64,000 nt of DNA from Sabulicella glaciei (GCF_026183895.1 NZ_JAPFQI010000018.1:1-64000); one strand, 5' to 3'. Shown: positions 43,334 to 52,697, counted from the stretch's first letter. Notes: a model not told the origin generated them from the letters alone. A program made the numbers and translations.

Positions 43334-43642
43334 ATGACCTTTCCCGGCCATCCGGAGACAACTCCCGTGCTGAGACACGTCTTGTGGTCCACAACCGCGC
43401 TGCGCCGCGACCATCGTGGTGTTACCCAGATCGAAGACGCGATCCTGGCGGCGGTGCTGGGCGTCGACATGCTCGGCGCCGTGGCTTTCATGCGGGACGG
43501 CACACAGGCCAGCCTCGATGCGACGACCGTTACGCGGGACGGTGCTGCGGCACAGCCGGGCGCGGTTGCGCCGACGATCTGGCTGAGCCCAGATCTGGGC
43601 GCGCTGCTGCAACGCCGCCCCTCTAACTGGCACCGACGGTGA
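43334..43642 (+). CDS. Flp/TadA-system-type pilin-like small protein (degenerate)
   Basis: 102 residues. RRDHRGVTQIEDAILAAVLG, VDMLGAVAFMRDGTQASLDA match Flp pilins around the cleavage and transmembrane region (family pattern RGVTAIEYALIAALIAV). The usual Gly before the cut and Glu at +5 can be placed in RGVTQIED, but Tyr at +6 is Asp and the hydrophobic segment is shorter. It has an odd Trp-containing C-terminus. No tad genes are nearby, so it may be non-functional or repurposed. Confidence 0.4.
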   Translation: MTFPGHPETTPVLRHVLWSTTALRRDHRGVTQIEDAILAAVLGVDMLGAVAFMRDGTQASLDATTVTRDGAAAQPGAVAPTIWLSPDLGALLQRRPSNWHRR

Positions 43643-43855
43643 AGCGACGGCGCGATGCGTCTTCAAGACGGAGGGCTTTCGCGGATGGATGCCGCTTGTT
43701 CCGCAGACGGGAGCGCTCACGTGACGTGCTTCCTTGGAGACGAACCGCCGGTCGAGTGAGGCCGGCTGAGCCGAAGAAGGCATTGAGATAACGAGAGAGC
43801 ATCATAAACCGGAGGAGATAGTGGCGAAGCTGCGCCAAGTGCCCGTTGCGGACGC

Positions 43856-44735
43856 TCATGCGACTGCCCTTCCAACCTCCCGCACGATCCGCATCACGGC
43901 CTTGGCTGCCGAACTGGGCTGCCACCTTCTCGTGGGAGCAAGAAGAATATGCTGGATGAGGGCCGGCTCGCGGATCCGCGCCACCTTCAACTGGCCATTT
44001 GCAGCCTGTTCGATCACGGCATGCTCCGGCAGCAAGCTCCAGCCAACGCCGGCCGCGACCAGCCGTCGGATGGAATGGATCGAATCGAGTTCGAAGATCA
44101 CTTGAGGCATCACGTGGATGCGGGCGCAGGCCTCCTCCACCGTTCGCCGGATGTTGTTCCCTGTTGCCGGCAGGATCAGGCCACGACCCTCCAACACCCG
44201 CAGCGGCTCGACTGAATTCAGCTGCGCGTTGGGAGGTCCGACGAGAAGCAGCGGACTCGAGAAGAGGGGTTCGAAAGCGCCGCGACGCGCCGCGCGTGCG
44301 GTGTTGAAGATGCCGAGATCCACCTCGCCCGAGGCGAGCCAAGCCTCGACCTGTGCGCTGAATCCTTCGCGCACTCGTAGTCGGATGTCCGGAAAGGAGG
44401 CCTGGACCTGGAGAACCAGTGCCGGAATGAGCCTCTCCGCAACCGACGCCAGCATGCCCAGCGAGACCGGTCCAGAAGGGCTCTGCCGCTCCGACGTCAC
44501 CTCGGCGCGCATCCGTTCGATCTCCAGCAAGGCCGATCTGGCCCGGGTCAATGCGCGTCGTCCCGCCTCGGTCAGGACCACGCCCCGGCCCGTCCGGTGT
44601 AGCAACGGAGCGCCGAGGCTTTGTTCGAGTTCCCCCAAGTGCCGGGTCAGGGTGGGCTGGGAGACCCCAAGCGACGGGCGGAAAGGCTTCCTGCTTCCAC
44701 CACGCGGACGAAGCCAGCAAGCCGCGCAAAGTCCA
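43856..44735 (-). pseudogene. LysR-family regulator with frameshift in the DNA-binding domain
   Basis: ATG 44735 with AGGAGG upstream gives a normal LysR N-terminus: MDFARLAGFVRVVEAGSLS. About ten codons of the helix-turn-helix are then missing, and the frame shifts near 44675. The rest is intact in a different frame: LGVSQPTLTRHLGELEQSLG, then LGMLASVAERLIPALVLQVQ and the effector domain to VMRIVREVGRAVA. The deletion sits in the recognition helix region, so the regulator is inactive if real. It is divergent from the TctC gene at 44851, its presumable target. Confidence 0.8.
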
Positions 44736-44850
44736 TCTCTGTGCCTCCTATCCGGAATCTGAATAGCTGAAACACTCTTCCATACGCTGATGCAGAGACA
44801 GATGCTTGGATGAAGGGTCGTCCTCGCGATCAAGGGAAGGAACACAAGCC

Positions 44851-45840
44851 ATGAGACGTCCGGCGGTCGCTTTTGCAGCCTTCTTTTCCGTCGTCTTGTC
44901 CTGGGGTGATCCGCTTCCCGCAGGGGCGCAAAGCGTGGGCGGTCCGGCTGACCGCCCCATCACCTTCGTCGTCCCTTTCCCGCCAGGGGGCGCTACGGAT
45001 GTGCTCGCGCGCCTGATCGCCGGCCCGCTGGGCGAGGCAATGGGCGCGCCCGTGGTCGTCGAGAACCGCGCCGGCGCGGGCGGCAGCGTCGGAGCGGCTG
45101 CGGTGGCCCGCGCCGCGCCGGACGGCCGGACCCTGCTGATGGGCACCATCGCCACTCATGGCATCGGCCCGGCCCTCTACCCGAACCTGCCCTACGATGC
45201 GGACCGGGATTTCATCCCGGTCACGCAGGCGGCGTCCCAGGTCTATGCGCTCGTGGTGCATCCCTCCGTCCCGGCGCGAAACGTGGCGGAGCTGGTGGCG
45301 CTGGCCCGTCGGCGGCCTGGAGCGGTCACCTATGCTTCTGCAGGCAACGGCACCGCCGCACATCTCTTCACCGAGCTTTTCCGGGACCAGGCTGGAATCA
45401 CCCTGACCCATGTGCCCTATCGTGGCGCAGGACCGCAGGTGGCGGCGACCTTGGCCGGCGAGGTGTCGGTCACCATGGATGTCGTGCTCACCACCCTGAA
45501 CCACATCAGGCAGGGCAGCCTCCAAGCCCTTGCGGTGTCCGGCGCCACGCGCTCGGCCGTGCTGCCGGAGGTTCCTACCCTCGCCGAGGCGGGCCTGCCT
45601 GGCTACGACGCGGTAGGATGGAACGGCGTGTTTGTGCCGACCGGCACCCCGCCCGCCGTCGTCGCGCGGCTCGCGGATGGCATCCGCGCCGCCTTGGACC
45701 GTCCTTCCGTGCGCGAGCGGGTCGAGCAGCAGGGCGCAGAGATCGTCGCCTCCTCTTCCGAGGAGTTCGCCCGTTTCGTCGCATCAGAGCTGACGCGCTG
45801 GCGCGCCGTGGTGGCCCGCACGGGAGTGCGCGTCGAATGA
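44851..45840 (+). CDS. Tripartite tricarboxylate transporter substrate-binding protein (Bug/TctC)
   Basis: 329 residues from ATG 44851 with AAGGGAAGG upstream. Sec signal: RRPAVAFAAFFSVVLSWGDP, cut near GAQS. Bug motifs: ITFVVPFPPGGATDVLARLI, VVVENRAGAGGSVGAAAVAR, APDGRTLLMG, YASAGNGTAAHLFTELFRDQ. It overlaps the CoA-transferase start by ATGA, so the two are coupled, and is divergent from the frameshifted LysR gene. It likely binds the acid that the CoA-transferase activates. Confidence 0.93.
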   Translation: MRRPAVAFAAFFSVVLSWGDPLPAGAQSVGGPADRPITFVVPFPPGGATDVLARLIAGPLGEAMGAPVVVENRAGAGGSVGAAAVARAAPDGRTLLMGTIATHGIGPALYPNLPYDADRDFIPVTQAASQVYALVVHPSVPARNVAELVALARRRPGAVTYASAGNGTAAHLFTELFRDQAGITLTHVPYRGAGPQVAATLAGEVSVTMDVVLTTLNHIRQGSLQALAVSGATRSAVLPEVPTLAEAGLPGYDAVGWNGVFVPTGTPPAVVARLADGIRAALDRPSVRERVEQQGAEIVASSSEEFARFVASELTRWRAVVARTGVRVE

Positions 45841-47045
45841 CCCGGCCAGCCCATCCGCCCCTCCAGGGCATCCGTGTCCTGGATATCTCCACCATCATCG
45901 CTGGCCCCTGGTCCGCGACCCTGCTCGCCGATCTCGGTGCCGAGGTGCTGAAGGTCGAGCTGCCCGGAAGGGGAGATGGGCTTCGCGCCCTGCCGCCGTT
46001 CAAGGATGGCGTGCCGCTCTGGTGGAAGGTCACCAACCGGAACAAGCGCGGCGTGACGATGGACTTGCGCACGCCGGACGGCGCGGCGCTGCTGGAGCGC
46101 CTCCTGCCCAAGTACGATGTCCTGGTGGAGAATTTCCGCCCAGGCACGATGGATCGCTGGGGCTTGACGGCGGAGCGCCTATTCGCGGCGAACCCGCGCC
46201 TCGTGGTCCTGCGCGTGACCGGGTTCGGACAGACGGGGCCTTACCGGAATCGTCCCGGCTTCGCCCGCGTGTTCGAGGCCATGTCGGGCTTTGCCTCGAT
46301 CTGCGGCGAGGCGGACGGCCCCCCGCTCCATGCTGGCTTCCCGATCGCCGACGCAGTGGGCGGATTGTTCGGCGCCATGGGCATCCTGGCGGCGCTGCGT
46401 CGCCGCGATGCGGACCCGGATCTTGGCGGACAGGAGATCGACCTCTCGATGCTCGAGGCGATGCTGCGCGTGCTGGACTTCCTTCCTGCCGAGTACGACC
46501 AGCTCGGCGTTGTCCGGGGCCGGCACGGCAATACGAGCCAGCATGGAGCGCCCGGCAACGTGTACCGCACGCGCGACGGACGCTGGGTGAGCCTGCCTGC
46601 GACGACCCAAACCGTCTTCGAGCGGCTCTGCGCCGCGATCGACCGTCCCGACCTCATCGCTGACCCGCGCTTCTTGTCGAACCCCGAGCGAGTGCGGCAC
46701 CGCGTGGCGCTCGATGCGATCGTGGCTAAGGCGCTCGCGACGCGCGACCTGTCCGACTGGTCGGAGACGATGGACGCGCACGCAGTGGCCTTTGCCCCGA
46801 TCTACGACATCGCCGATGTCTTCGCCGACCCGCATCTCGCCGAACGGGAGGCAATCATCAGTGTCCCGGACGAACAGCTCGGGACCCTTCGGATGCAGGG
46901 CGTCGTGCCTCACTTCCCCGATGCCCCCGGTGCCGTCCACCGCGCGGGCCCGGAGGTTGGGCAGCACAACGCCGAAGTGTTCGGCGGCGAGCTTGGCCTA
47001 TCGGAGGAAGAAATGGCGCGGCTGAAGGCGGCCGGCGCGATTTGA
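45837..47045 (+). CDS. CaiB/BaiF-type CoA-transferase (family III)
   Basis: 402 residues. Motifs of family III CoA-transferases: GIRVLDISTIIAGPWSATLL, LADLGAEVLKVELPGRGDGL, NKRGVTMDLRTPDGAALLER, and VENFRPGTMDRWGLTAERLF. The catalytic Asp is expected in the segment beginning GFPIADAVGGLFGAM. It transfers CoA between an acyl-CoA and a carboxylic acid in the cytoplasm. It starts within the stop of the upstream TctC gene, and another TctC gene follows 14 bases after it: a TctC/CoA-transferase/TctC operon for uptake and activation of one or two organic acids. Confidence 0.93.
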   Translation: MTRPAHPPLQGIRVLDISTIIAGPWSATLLADLGAEVLKVELPGRGDGLRALPPFKDGVPLWWKVTNRNKRGVTMDLRTPDGAALLERLLPKYDVLVENFRPGTMDRWGLTAERLFAANPRLVVLRVTGFGQTGPYRNRPGFARVFEAMSGFASICGEADGPPLHAGFPIADAVGGLFGAMGILAALRRRDADPDLGGQEIDLSMLEAMLRVLDFLPAEYDQLGVVRGRHGNTSQHGAPGNVYRTRDGRWVSLPATTQTVFERLCAAIDRPDLIADPRFLSNPERVRHRVALDAIVAKALATRDLSDWSETMDAHAVAFAPIYDIADVFADPHLAEREAIISVPDEQLGTLRMQGVVPHFPDAPGAVHRAGPEVGQHNAEVFGGELGLSEEEMARLKAAGAI

Positions 47046-47059
47046 CGGAGGAACACAGC

Positions 47060-48022
47060 ATGCGCCGACGCATCGTCCTGGCCGCCACGGCCGGAACAGT
47101 TTTGGCAGCGGGGCGGCCCGCACAGGCGGCTCGGCCCGACCGCCAGATCCGCCTCATCGTGCCTTACGGGGCTGGCAACGTCACCGACACGGTAGCGCGC
47201 CTTCTTGCCGACGGACTGTCGAGGCGCCTGGGCCACTCGGTCGTGGTGGAAAACGTCCCGGGCGCAGGCGGCGCGATCGGCGTGACCAACCTCGCTCGCG
47301 CTCCGGCCGACGGCAACACGCTTGTGCTCGCGGCCATGGCCGCTCTTGCGGTACAGCCTCACCTGACGCCTGGCGGCACCGGCTATGATTCCCTGCGGGA
47401 TGTGACGCCGGTGGCGGCCGTGGCGGTGCCGCACGCCTTCCTCGCCGTTCATCGCGACCTGCCCGCACGCGATCTGGAGGGCTTTGTTCGCCACGCCCGC
47501 GCCAACCGCGTCTTCTATGGTTCCGCTGGGATCGGCACGCTGGCGCATTTGAACATGGAGGCGCTCGGCCGCGCGCTGCGCTTCGAGGCCGAGCACGTGC
47601 CCTACCGTACCTCCGCGGCAAATCTGACGGACCTCCTCGCGGGGAGGGTGCAGGCGACGCTGGAACCGGTGAGCATCACGGCGGAGGGGGTGAGGTCGGG
47701 GGCGTTGCGGGCCCTCGTCTACACCGGCTCTGCGCGGATGCCCGCCTTCCCGGACATCCCGACGTTGGCCGAAGTAGCGCCGGCGGCGACCGTGTCCTCG
47801 CCCTGGCTGGCTGTCTTCGGGCCACGCGAACTGCCATCCTCCGTCGTCGAGCGGTTGGCAAGTGAGATCCGCGCGGTGGTGGATACGCCAGCATTCAGGG
47901 GTGTCCTCCCGCCCGGCACGGAAGCTCTGGGGGATGGCCCTGAAGCCTTGGCAGGACGCCTGAAGGCCGACCATGCCCGCTTCGGCGCGCTGGTGTCGGA
48001 ACTCGGGCTGCGCGGCGGCTGA
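47060..48022 (+). CDS. Tripartite tricarboxylate transporter substrate-binding protein (Bug/TctC)
   Basis: 320 residues; ATG 47060 has a GGAGG site. The signal MRRRIVLAATAGTVLAAG ends near AQAA. Bug motifs: QIRLIVPYGAGNVTDTVARL, VVVENVPGAGGAIGVTNLAR, APADGNTLVLA, and VFYGSAGIGTLAHLNMEALG. The usual PGG is GAGN in the first loop, which may alter specificity. It is the third gene of the operon starting at 44851. An IS-like or remnant 60-base sequence begins right after the stop. Confidence 0.92.
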   Translation: MRRRIVLAATAGTVLAAGRPAQAARPDRQIRLIVPYGAGNVTDTVARLLADGLSRRLGHSVVVENVPGAGGAIGVTNLARAPADGNTLVLAAMAALAVQPHLTPGGTGYDSLRDVTPVAAVAVPHAFLAVHRDLPARDLEGFVRHARANRVFYGSAGIGTLAHLNMEALGRALRFEAEHVPYRTSAANLTDLLAGRVQATLEPVSITAEGVRSGALRALVYTGSARMPAFPDIPTLAEVAPAATVSSPWLAVFGPRELPSSVVERLASEIRAVVDTPAFRGVLPPGTEALGDGPEALAGRLKADHARFGALVSELGLRGG

Positions 48023-48129
48023 GATCTGCGACCGAGTATGCGCCAGCCCTGAGCATCAGGGGGAGCGCAGATCAAGGACGGCGGAAACGGCCTCCGTCAG
48101 CAGCCGCGGCGTCGCCTCGTCGTGGATGG

Positions 48130-48793
48130 TGAGCGGACCCGAACTTCGCATCGTGGAATACATGGGCGGCGCGGCGCAGGTGATCGAGCGGACGAGGGGC
48201 GATTTCGAGCGCGGGGAGTATCGCTGGGTCGCGCAGGTGATGAACCAGGTCGTCTTCGCGCAGCCAGAGAACGGCGAGGCGCGCGAGCTTGCGGCGGATG
48301 CCCTGGGGCAGATGGGTTATCAGGCGGGGTCGGCGACCTGGCGCAACGCCTATATTCTGGGCGCGCAGGAGCTTCGCCACGGCATCAAGCGCGGCGCACG
48401 AACTGCCGTGACACGGCCGGGCCTGATGCCCGCGCTCAGCACGGATGTCGTGTTCGATTACATGGCGGCGCGACTGAATTCCTCGAAGACCGCGGGCCAA
48501 AGCTGGCGCATCGCCTGGCATTTCGAGGATTTGGGCGAGCACTTCGCAATGACCCTCGAGAACGCCACGCTGACGCATCTGCCCGGCCGGACCGCCGGGA
48601 GGCCGGATGTCGCCGTGACGACATCGCGGACCACGCTCGACGGGGTCATGACCGGGACATCCAGCATGGGTGACGCCATCACGAAAGGCGAAGCCACCGC
48701 CACGGGGACCCTGCCATCCTTGCGGAGCTTCTCACGATGCCGAACGACTTCCAGCCCATGTTTGACATCATCGAACCGGGAGGATCCGCATGA
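48130..48793 (+). pseudogene. C-terminal remnant of an alkyl/aryl sulfatase (BDS1/SdsA1-like)
   Basis: The dimerisation domain and SCP2-like C-terminus are readable: LRIVEYMGGAAQVIERTRGD, YRWVAQVMNQVVFAQPENGE, LGQMGYQAGSATWRNAYILG, AQELRHG. Near 48710 the frame shifts and continues as ILAELLTMPNDFQPMFDIIE, ending at 48793. The metallo-beta-lactamase domain that hydrolyses the sulfate ester (about 400 residues) is missing. So this is a truncated and frameshifted gene, immediately after a TctC gene and a repeated 60-base remnant. Confidence 0.8.
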
Positions 48794-49376
48794 CGCGGGA
48801 ACGCCTCATGCGGGGTCTCCGTGCCCCCGCGATCGTAGAATCCCTGAGTTTTCGGCGGCCGTTCAGACGCGGTAGCCACGGACCCTTGGCGGCGGGTGCT
48901 CCGGGGCCGCTGCCTGACCTCGATCACCTTGATCGCGTCCGGTCCGGGCGCGCTGTCCACTGGACTATGACATGCGGAGAGGGTGGAAGTGAGACTTTTT
49001 GCGCGGCTCTGGAGGGCGTTGGTTTCTCGGTCGGGCGCAACGGGACGGTACCGTCCTGAACGCCACTATATGCGAGGCCGTTCTTCGCACATGGCTGGAG
49101 CGGACTCGTAAGTCAGGGCTGAAGGGCAGCGGAGCGCGGCAGGCCGCTTCGGCGATTACTGAGTTCGGCGCTCGCCCACGCTGCGCGCCCTATCCTCGCA
49201 GGCGCCGAGGCAAGGAGGTCTTCCTCGTCGCTAGGCCCTCGTGGTTAAGCGCGCTCACAGGCGCGGCCTGATCGGCACCGCACCCGTCGCGGCCGTCGAC
49301 GCGATCATGCTCGAGACACGCGATCTCAGCGCCTCCTTCGGGCTGCGGCGCGGGAACTGATCTGGCGCCACTTTGA
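48794..49376. other. Gene-poor region
   Basis: No convincing reading frame or RNA. The right part may hold the missing 5' end of the IS630 element, but no inverted repeat or target duplication is obvious. Confidence 0.35.
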
Positions 49377-50066
49377 ATGCGGCCGGCGGTCCGCACCATG
49401 GGCACCTACCTCACGCGCTGGGGACTCACGGCTCAAAAGCGGCTGCGACGCGCCTACGAGCAGGACCCGGTTGGCAGTGTGGCGCTGGCAGCGGCGGGAC
49501 TACCCTACGATCGCCGACCGGGCCAAAGCCGAGAGCGGCGCCATCTTCTGGGGCGGCGAAACCGGTCTGCGCTCCGACGACGTGCGGGGCTGCAGCTATG
49601 CGCCCCCGGGGCGCATGCCGGAGGTGTGGGTCAACCATAAACGGGCCGACCTCGGCCTGATCTCGGCCGTGGCCAGCAAGGGCGAGTTGCAATGGATGGT
49701 GCTGGACGCTGCCATCAAGGCACCGGACCTGATCCGCGTCCTCGCCCGGTTGATCCGGGACGCCGAGCAGAGGGTCTTTCTGATCTTTGACCGCCTGCCG
49801 GTCCATCGCTCGGCCCAGGTCCGCGACTGGCTCGTCGGGCGCGAAGCCGAGATCGAGATGTTCTTCCTGTCCGGCTACAGTCGTGAATTGAACCCAGACG
49901 ATGGGATCAACGGCGACCTAAAGCAGGCGGTCACTGGCAAGGCGCCAGCGCGCAGCAAGGCGCAACTCAAGCGAGCCGTCGTCAGCCGCATGCGCTGGCT
50001 GTCGACGCTGCCCGAAACCGGGTCCGCAGCTTCTCCGGGCACAGAACTTTCCTCTACGCTGCGTAG
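49377..50066 (+). pseudogene. IS630-family transposase, 5'-truncated with two frameshifts
   Basis: The readable parts are MGTYLTRWGLTAQKRLRRAY, then a frame change, YPTIADRAKAESGAIFWGGE, VFLIFDRLPVHRSAQVRDWL, SGYSRELNPDDGINGDLKQA and PARSKAQLKRAVVSRMRWL; a final shift leads to the usual ending RTFLYAA and a stop at 50064-50066. The first catalytic Asp (WGDET in the family) is Gly here, so it is dead even if the frame were repaired. The N-terminal helix-turn-helix part is missing. Confidence 0.8.
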
Positions 50067-50087
50067 CTCAAGATCATACAGGCCGGA

Positions 50088-51053
50088 TCAATGATCTGCC
50101 GTGATTCGATTGCGACGGATCACCTCGGCCCATTTCGCGTTCTCGCTCCGGATGAAGGCGCCAAACTCCTCCGGTGGGTTGCCGCCCGGGATCGCGCCTT
50201 GCGCGTCCAGCCGCTCGCGCACCTCGGCGTCGCGCAGCGCCGCAATGGTCGCGCGACCAAGCGCGGCGAGCGGCCCTTCCGGCATGCGTGCCGGGGCGAC
50301 GAAGCCGTGCCAGTTGCTCGCATCCACCTCGGGCAGGCCTGATTCGCGGAAGGTCGGCACGTCCGGAATCCATCGCAGCCGTTCCGTCGTTCCCACGGCC
50401 AGCGCCCGCAGGCCGCCCGCCTGGACGTGCGGCAGCAGGACGGGGAGGTCGGCGAAGCCCAGCTGCACCTCGTTGCGCAGGATCGCGGTCGCGAGCTGGC
50501 CGCCGCTGTTGTAGGAGATGTGCACCAGCTCGATCCCGGCCGCAGCGCGGAACTGCTCGGCGGCGAGGTGCGGCATGGAGCCGTTGCCGGTGGAGCCGTA
50601 GTTCAGCGTGCCCGGCCGCGCCTTCGCCCCCTCAATCAGCTCGCGCAGCGTACGGAAGGGCGAGGCGGCTGGCACCACCAGCGGCTCCGGCACCAGCACG
50701 CCGAGAGTCAGCGGCGCGAGGTCGCGCACGGGGTCGTAAGGCGTGCGCCGGTCCAGGTTCGGTGCGATGGCCAGCCCGCCCGCGCTAGCGATTCCGAAGG
50801 TCAGCGCATCGGCCGCACGGGCAATCAGGTCCACCCCGGTCACGCCGCCCGCGCCGGCGCGGTTGTCCACCACCACCGGCTGGCCCAGCGTGTTGGCTAT
50901 GTGCGGCGCGACGATGCGCGCGACGATGTCGGTCGGCCCGCCCGCCGCGAAGGGAACGATCAGCCGCAGCGGTCGCGCGGGCCAGGCCTCCTGGGCGAGA
51001 GCCGGTGCGGCGAGCGGCGCGAGGGAAGCGGCCAGGACTTGGCGTCGGTTCAT
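50088..51053 (-). CDS. Tripartite tricarboxylate transporter substrate-binding protein (Bug/TctC)
   Basis: 321 residues. Signal MNRRQVLAASLAPLAAPALA has twin-Arg character. Bug motifs: LRLIVPFAAGGPTDIVARIV, VVDNRAGAGGVTGVDLIARA, NYGSTGNGSMPHLAAEQFRA and VPTFRESGLPEVDASNWHGF. It is the last gene of the minus-strand arm (IclR, CMD, amidohydrolase, TctC). It probably binds the compound degraded by that pathway. Confidence 0.93.
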   Translation of the reverse strand: MNRRQVLAASLAPLAAPALAQEAWPARPLRLIVPFAAGGPTDIVARIVAPHIANTLGQPVVVDNRAGAGGVTGVDLIARAADALTFGIASAGGLAIAPNLDRRTPYDPVRDLAPLTLGVLVPEPLVVPAASPFRTLRELIEGAKARPGTLNYGSTGNGSMPHLAAEQFRAAAGIELVHISYNSGGQLATAILRNEVQLGFADLPVLLPHVQAGGLRALAVGTTERLRWIPDVPTFRESGLPEVDASNWHGFVAPARMPEGPLAALGRATIAALRDAEVRERLDAQGAIPGGNPPEEFGAFIRSENAKWAEVIRRNRITADH

Positions 51054-51078
51054 GGCGGGTCGTTCCTCCGTGTGTTGC

Positions 51079-52134
51079 TCAGCTCTGGGTCAGTCCTGGG
51101 ATGTCGAGGCGGTAGAAGCGCACGGCGCTGCGCCAGAACAGGTCATCCTTCTCGTCGGCGCTGGCTCCCGCCGCGATGCGCTTCATCGCGTTCCAGCCGA
51201 TGCCGTAGGAGAAGCCGCCCTTGTCCACCGGGAAGTTGCTCTCGAACATGCAGCGCGACGCGCCGAAGGTCTCGATGCAGGCTTCCATCCAGGGCCGCCA
51301 CGCTTCGGCGAGCGTCGTGGAATCCGGGGCGCGCTCGCCGCGCTCCAGGCCGAAGCCCGGCAGGCGCATCCCCAGCCCGCCCAGCTTCACCATCACGTTG
51401 GGACAGGTGGCGAGGTCGCGCATCGCCACCGACCAGTCGCGGAACACCTCGTCGCGCCGCCCGGCATAGCGCCCGATGCCCAGGATGCCGCCGCAATGGT
51501 CTAGCACCAGCGGCGTCTCGGGGAAGGCCCTCGCAAGGGACGCGACGCGCGGGATCTGGTGGAAGTACACCCAGGCGTCGAAAGACAGTCCGAAACGCGC
51601 CAGCTCGGCATAGCCGGCGCGGAAGCTGGGGCTGTCCAGCATGTCCTCTGGCGGCGCATAGGACGGGTTGAGCATGGTGGGGTCGGGGTCCCAGGTCGCG
51701 GTCAGGCGGATGCCCCGCAGCCTGCCGCCCCCCGCCCGCTCATGCGCGGACAGCACCGGCCGCACCGCCGCGCCCAGGCGCAGGTCGGCCGTCGCGACGA
51801 TGCCCACGCAGGCGCGCAGCCCGCCGTAGCGCCCGCTGGCGCACATGGCGGCGACGCCATTGGCGAATTCCGTCTCGCCCACCGCGCGCATCTCGGGCGG
51901 GCCATCGGCGCGCAGCATGGAACGGGCGGATTGCACGTAGACCGTGGCGCGCACGTCGTGCCCGCTCGCGACGTCGGCGCGCAGCTCGTCCAGCAGGTAG
52001 CGCCAGCCTGGCTCGTCCCACAGATGGTGGTGCGGGTCCACGATGGGCTGCGCGGGATCCAGCGCCTCCTCGACCGTGGAGGCGAGCCAATCCTCGCGCA
52101 CCGGGATCTGGTGGGTGTGGGAAGGGGCGCTCAC
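51079..52134 (-). CDS. Amidohydrolase-family protein (COG3618 lactonase-like)
   Basis: 351 residues. The metal motif is in PIVDPHHHLWDEPGWRYLLD. Later residues are a His/Cys pair in LVLDHCGGILGIGRYAGRRD and the catalytic Asp in MFESNFPVDKGGFSYGIGWN, the pattern of the TIM-barrel group containing 2-pyrone-4,6-dicarboxylate hydrolase and L-rhamnono-lactonase. It likely opens a lactone or pyrone. Its ATG overlaps the CMD gene stop by four bases. A functional link to the SDR on the other side of the IclR gene is likely. Confidence 0.9.
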   Translation of the reverse strand: MSAPSHTHQIPVREDWLASTVEEALDPAQPIVDPHHHLWDEPGWRYLLDELRADVASGHDVRATVYVQSARSMLRADGPPEMRAVGETEFANGVAAMCASGRYGGLRACVGIVATADLRLGAAVRPVLSAHERAGGGRLRGIRLTATWDPDPTMLNPSYAPPEDMLDSPSFRAGYAELARFGLSFDAWVYFHQIPRVASLARAFPETPLVLDHCGGILGIGRYAGRRDEVFRDWSVAMRDLATCPNVMVKLGGLGMRLPGFGLERGERAPDSTTLAEAWRPWMEACIETFGASRCMFESNFPVDKGGFSYGIGWNAMKRIAAGASADEKDDLFWRSAVRFYRLDIPGLTQS

Positions 52135-52688
52135 GCCGCCTCCTCCAGCTCAGGCGCGAAGCTGCCGGGCAGGCCCAGCTCGAAGGTGTTCAGCGTCAGC
52201 GCGACGAGGCAGTAATAGCCGAGGATGCCGACCAGCTCGACCAAGCCGCGCTCGCCCAGCGCAGCGAGCGCCGAGGCGTAGAGCGGCGCCGGCACGCGCC
52301 CGGTGGCAAGCAGGGTGCGCGAAACATCGTAGACGGCGCGAGCGCGCTCATCGGGAAGCGCCGGCTCACGCCGCGCGGCGATGGAGGCCACCACCTCCGG
52401 CGTGATGCCGGCCTTCAACCCTTCGCGTTTATGCGCCGTCCATTCGTGGTGCGACGTCCAGTGCCGGGCGCAGACCAGGATTGCCAACTCGGACAGGGCG
52501 GGTTCCAGCGTGGTATGGTAGCGCAGCAGCTCGCCCAGCTTCTGGCCGCGCCGCGCGAACTCGGCGTTGCGGATCCAAGCGATCATCGGCGCGGGGACGC
52601 GGCCGCGCACCCCGGCCACCGCCTCCGCGCAGGCCTCACGCTGCTCGAGGCTCATCGTCTCCTCGGGGGGAAGGTCCAGTCGCGGCAT
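52131..52688 (-). CDS. Carboxymuconolactone-decarboxylase-family protein
   Basis: 185 residues. The family motif is LSELAILVCARHWTSHHEWT, with Glu, Cys and two His in the AhpD-like active site (E...CxxxxxxxH pattern; CARHWTSHHEW). The rest is helical. Such proteins are either decarboxylases or alkylhydroperoxidase-like. Coupling to the lactonase-like amidohydrolase suggests a role in ring-cleavage product turnover. Start ATG 52688 follows the IclR gene end by nine bases, so the four minus-strand genes form one operon. Confidence 0.9.
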   Translation of the reverse strand: MPRLDLPPEETMSLEQREACAEAVAGVRGRVPAPMIAWIRNAEFARRGQKLGELLRYHTTLEPALSELAILVCARHWTSHHEWTAHKREGLKAGITPEVVASIAARREPALPDERARAVYDVSRTLLATGRVPAPLYASALAALGERGLVELVGILGYYCLVALTLNTFELGLPGSFAPELEEAA

Positions 52689-52697
52689 GGCGTCTCC

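Noticed and set aside
47697-47894. Short proline-rich minus frames inside the TctC gene
   Set aside because: Shadow frames with no start context.
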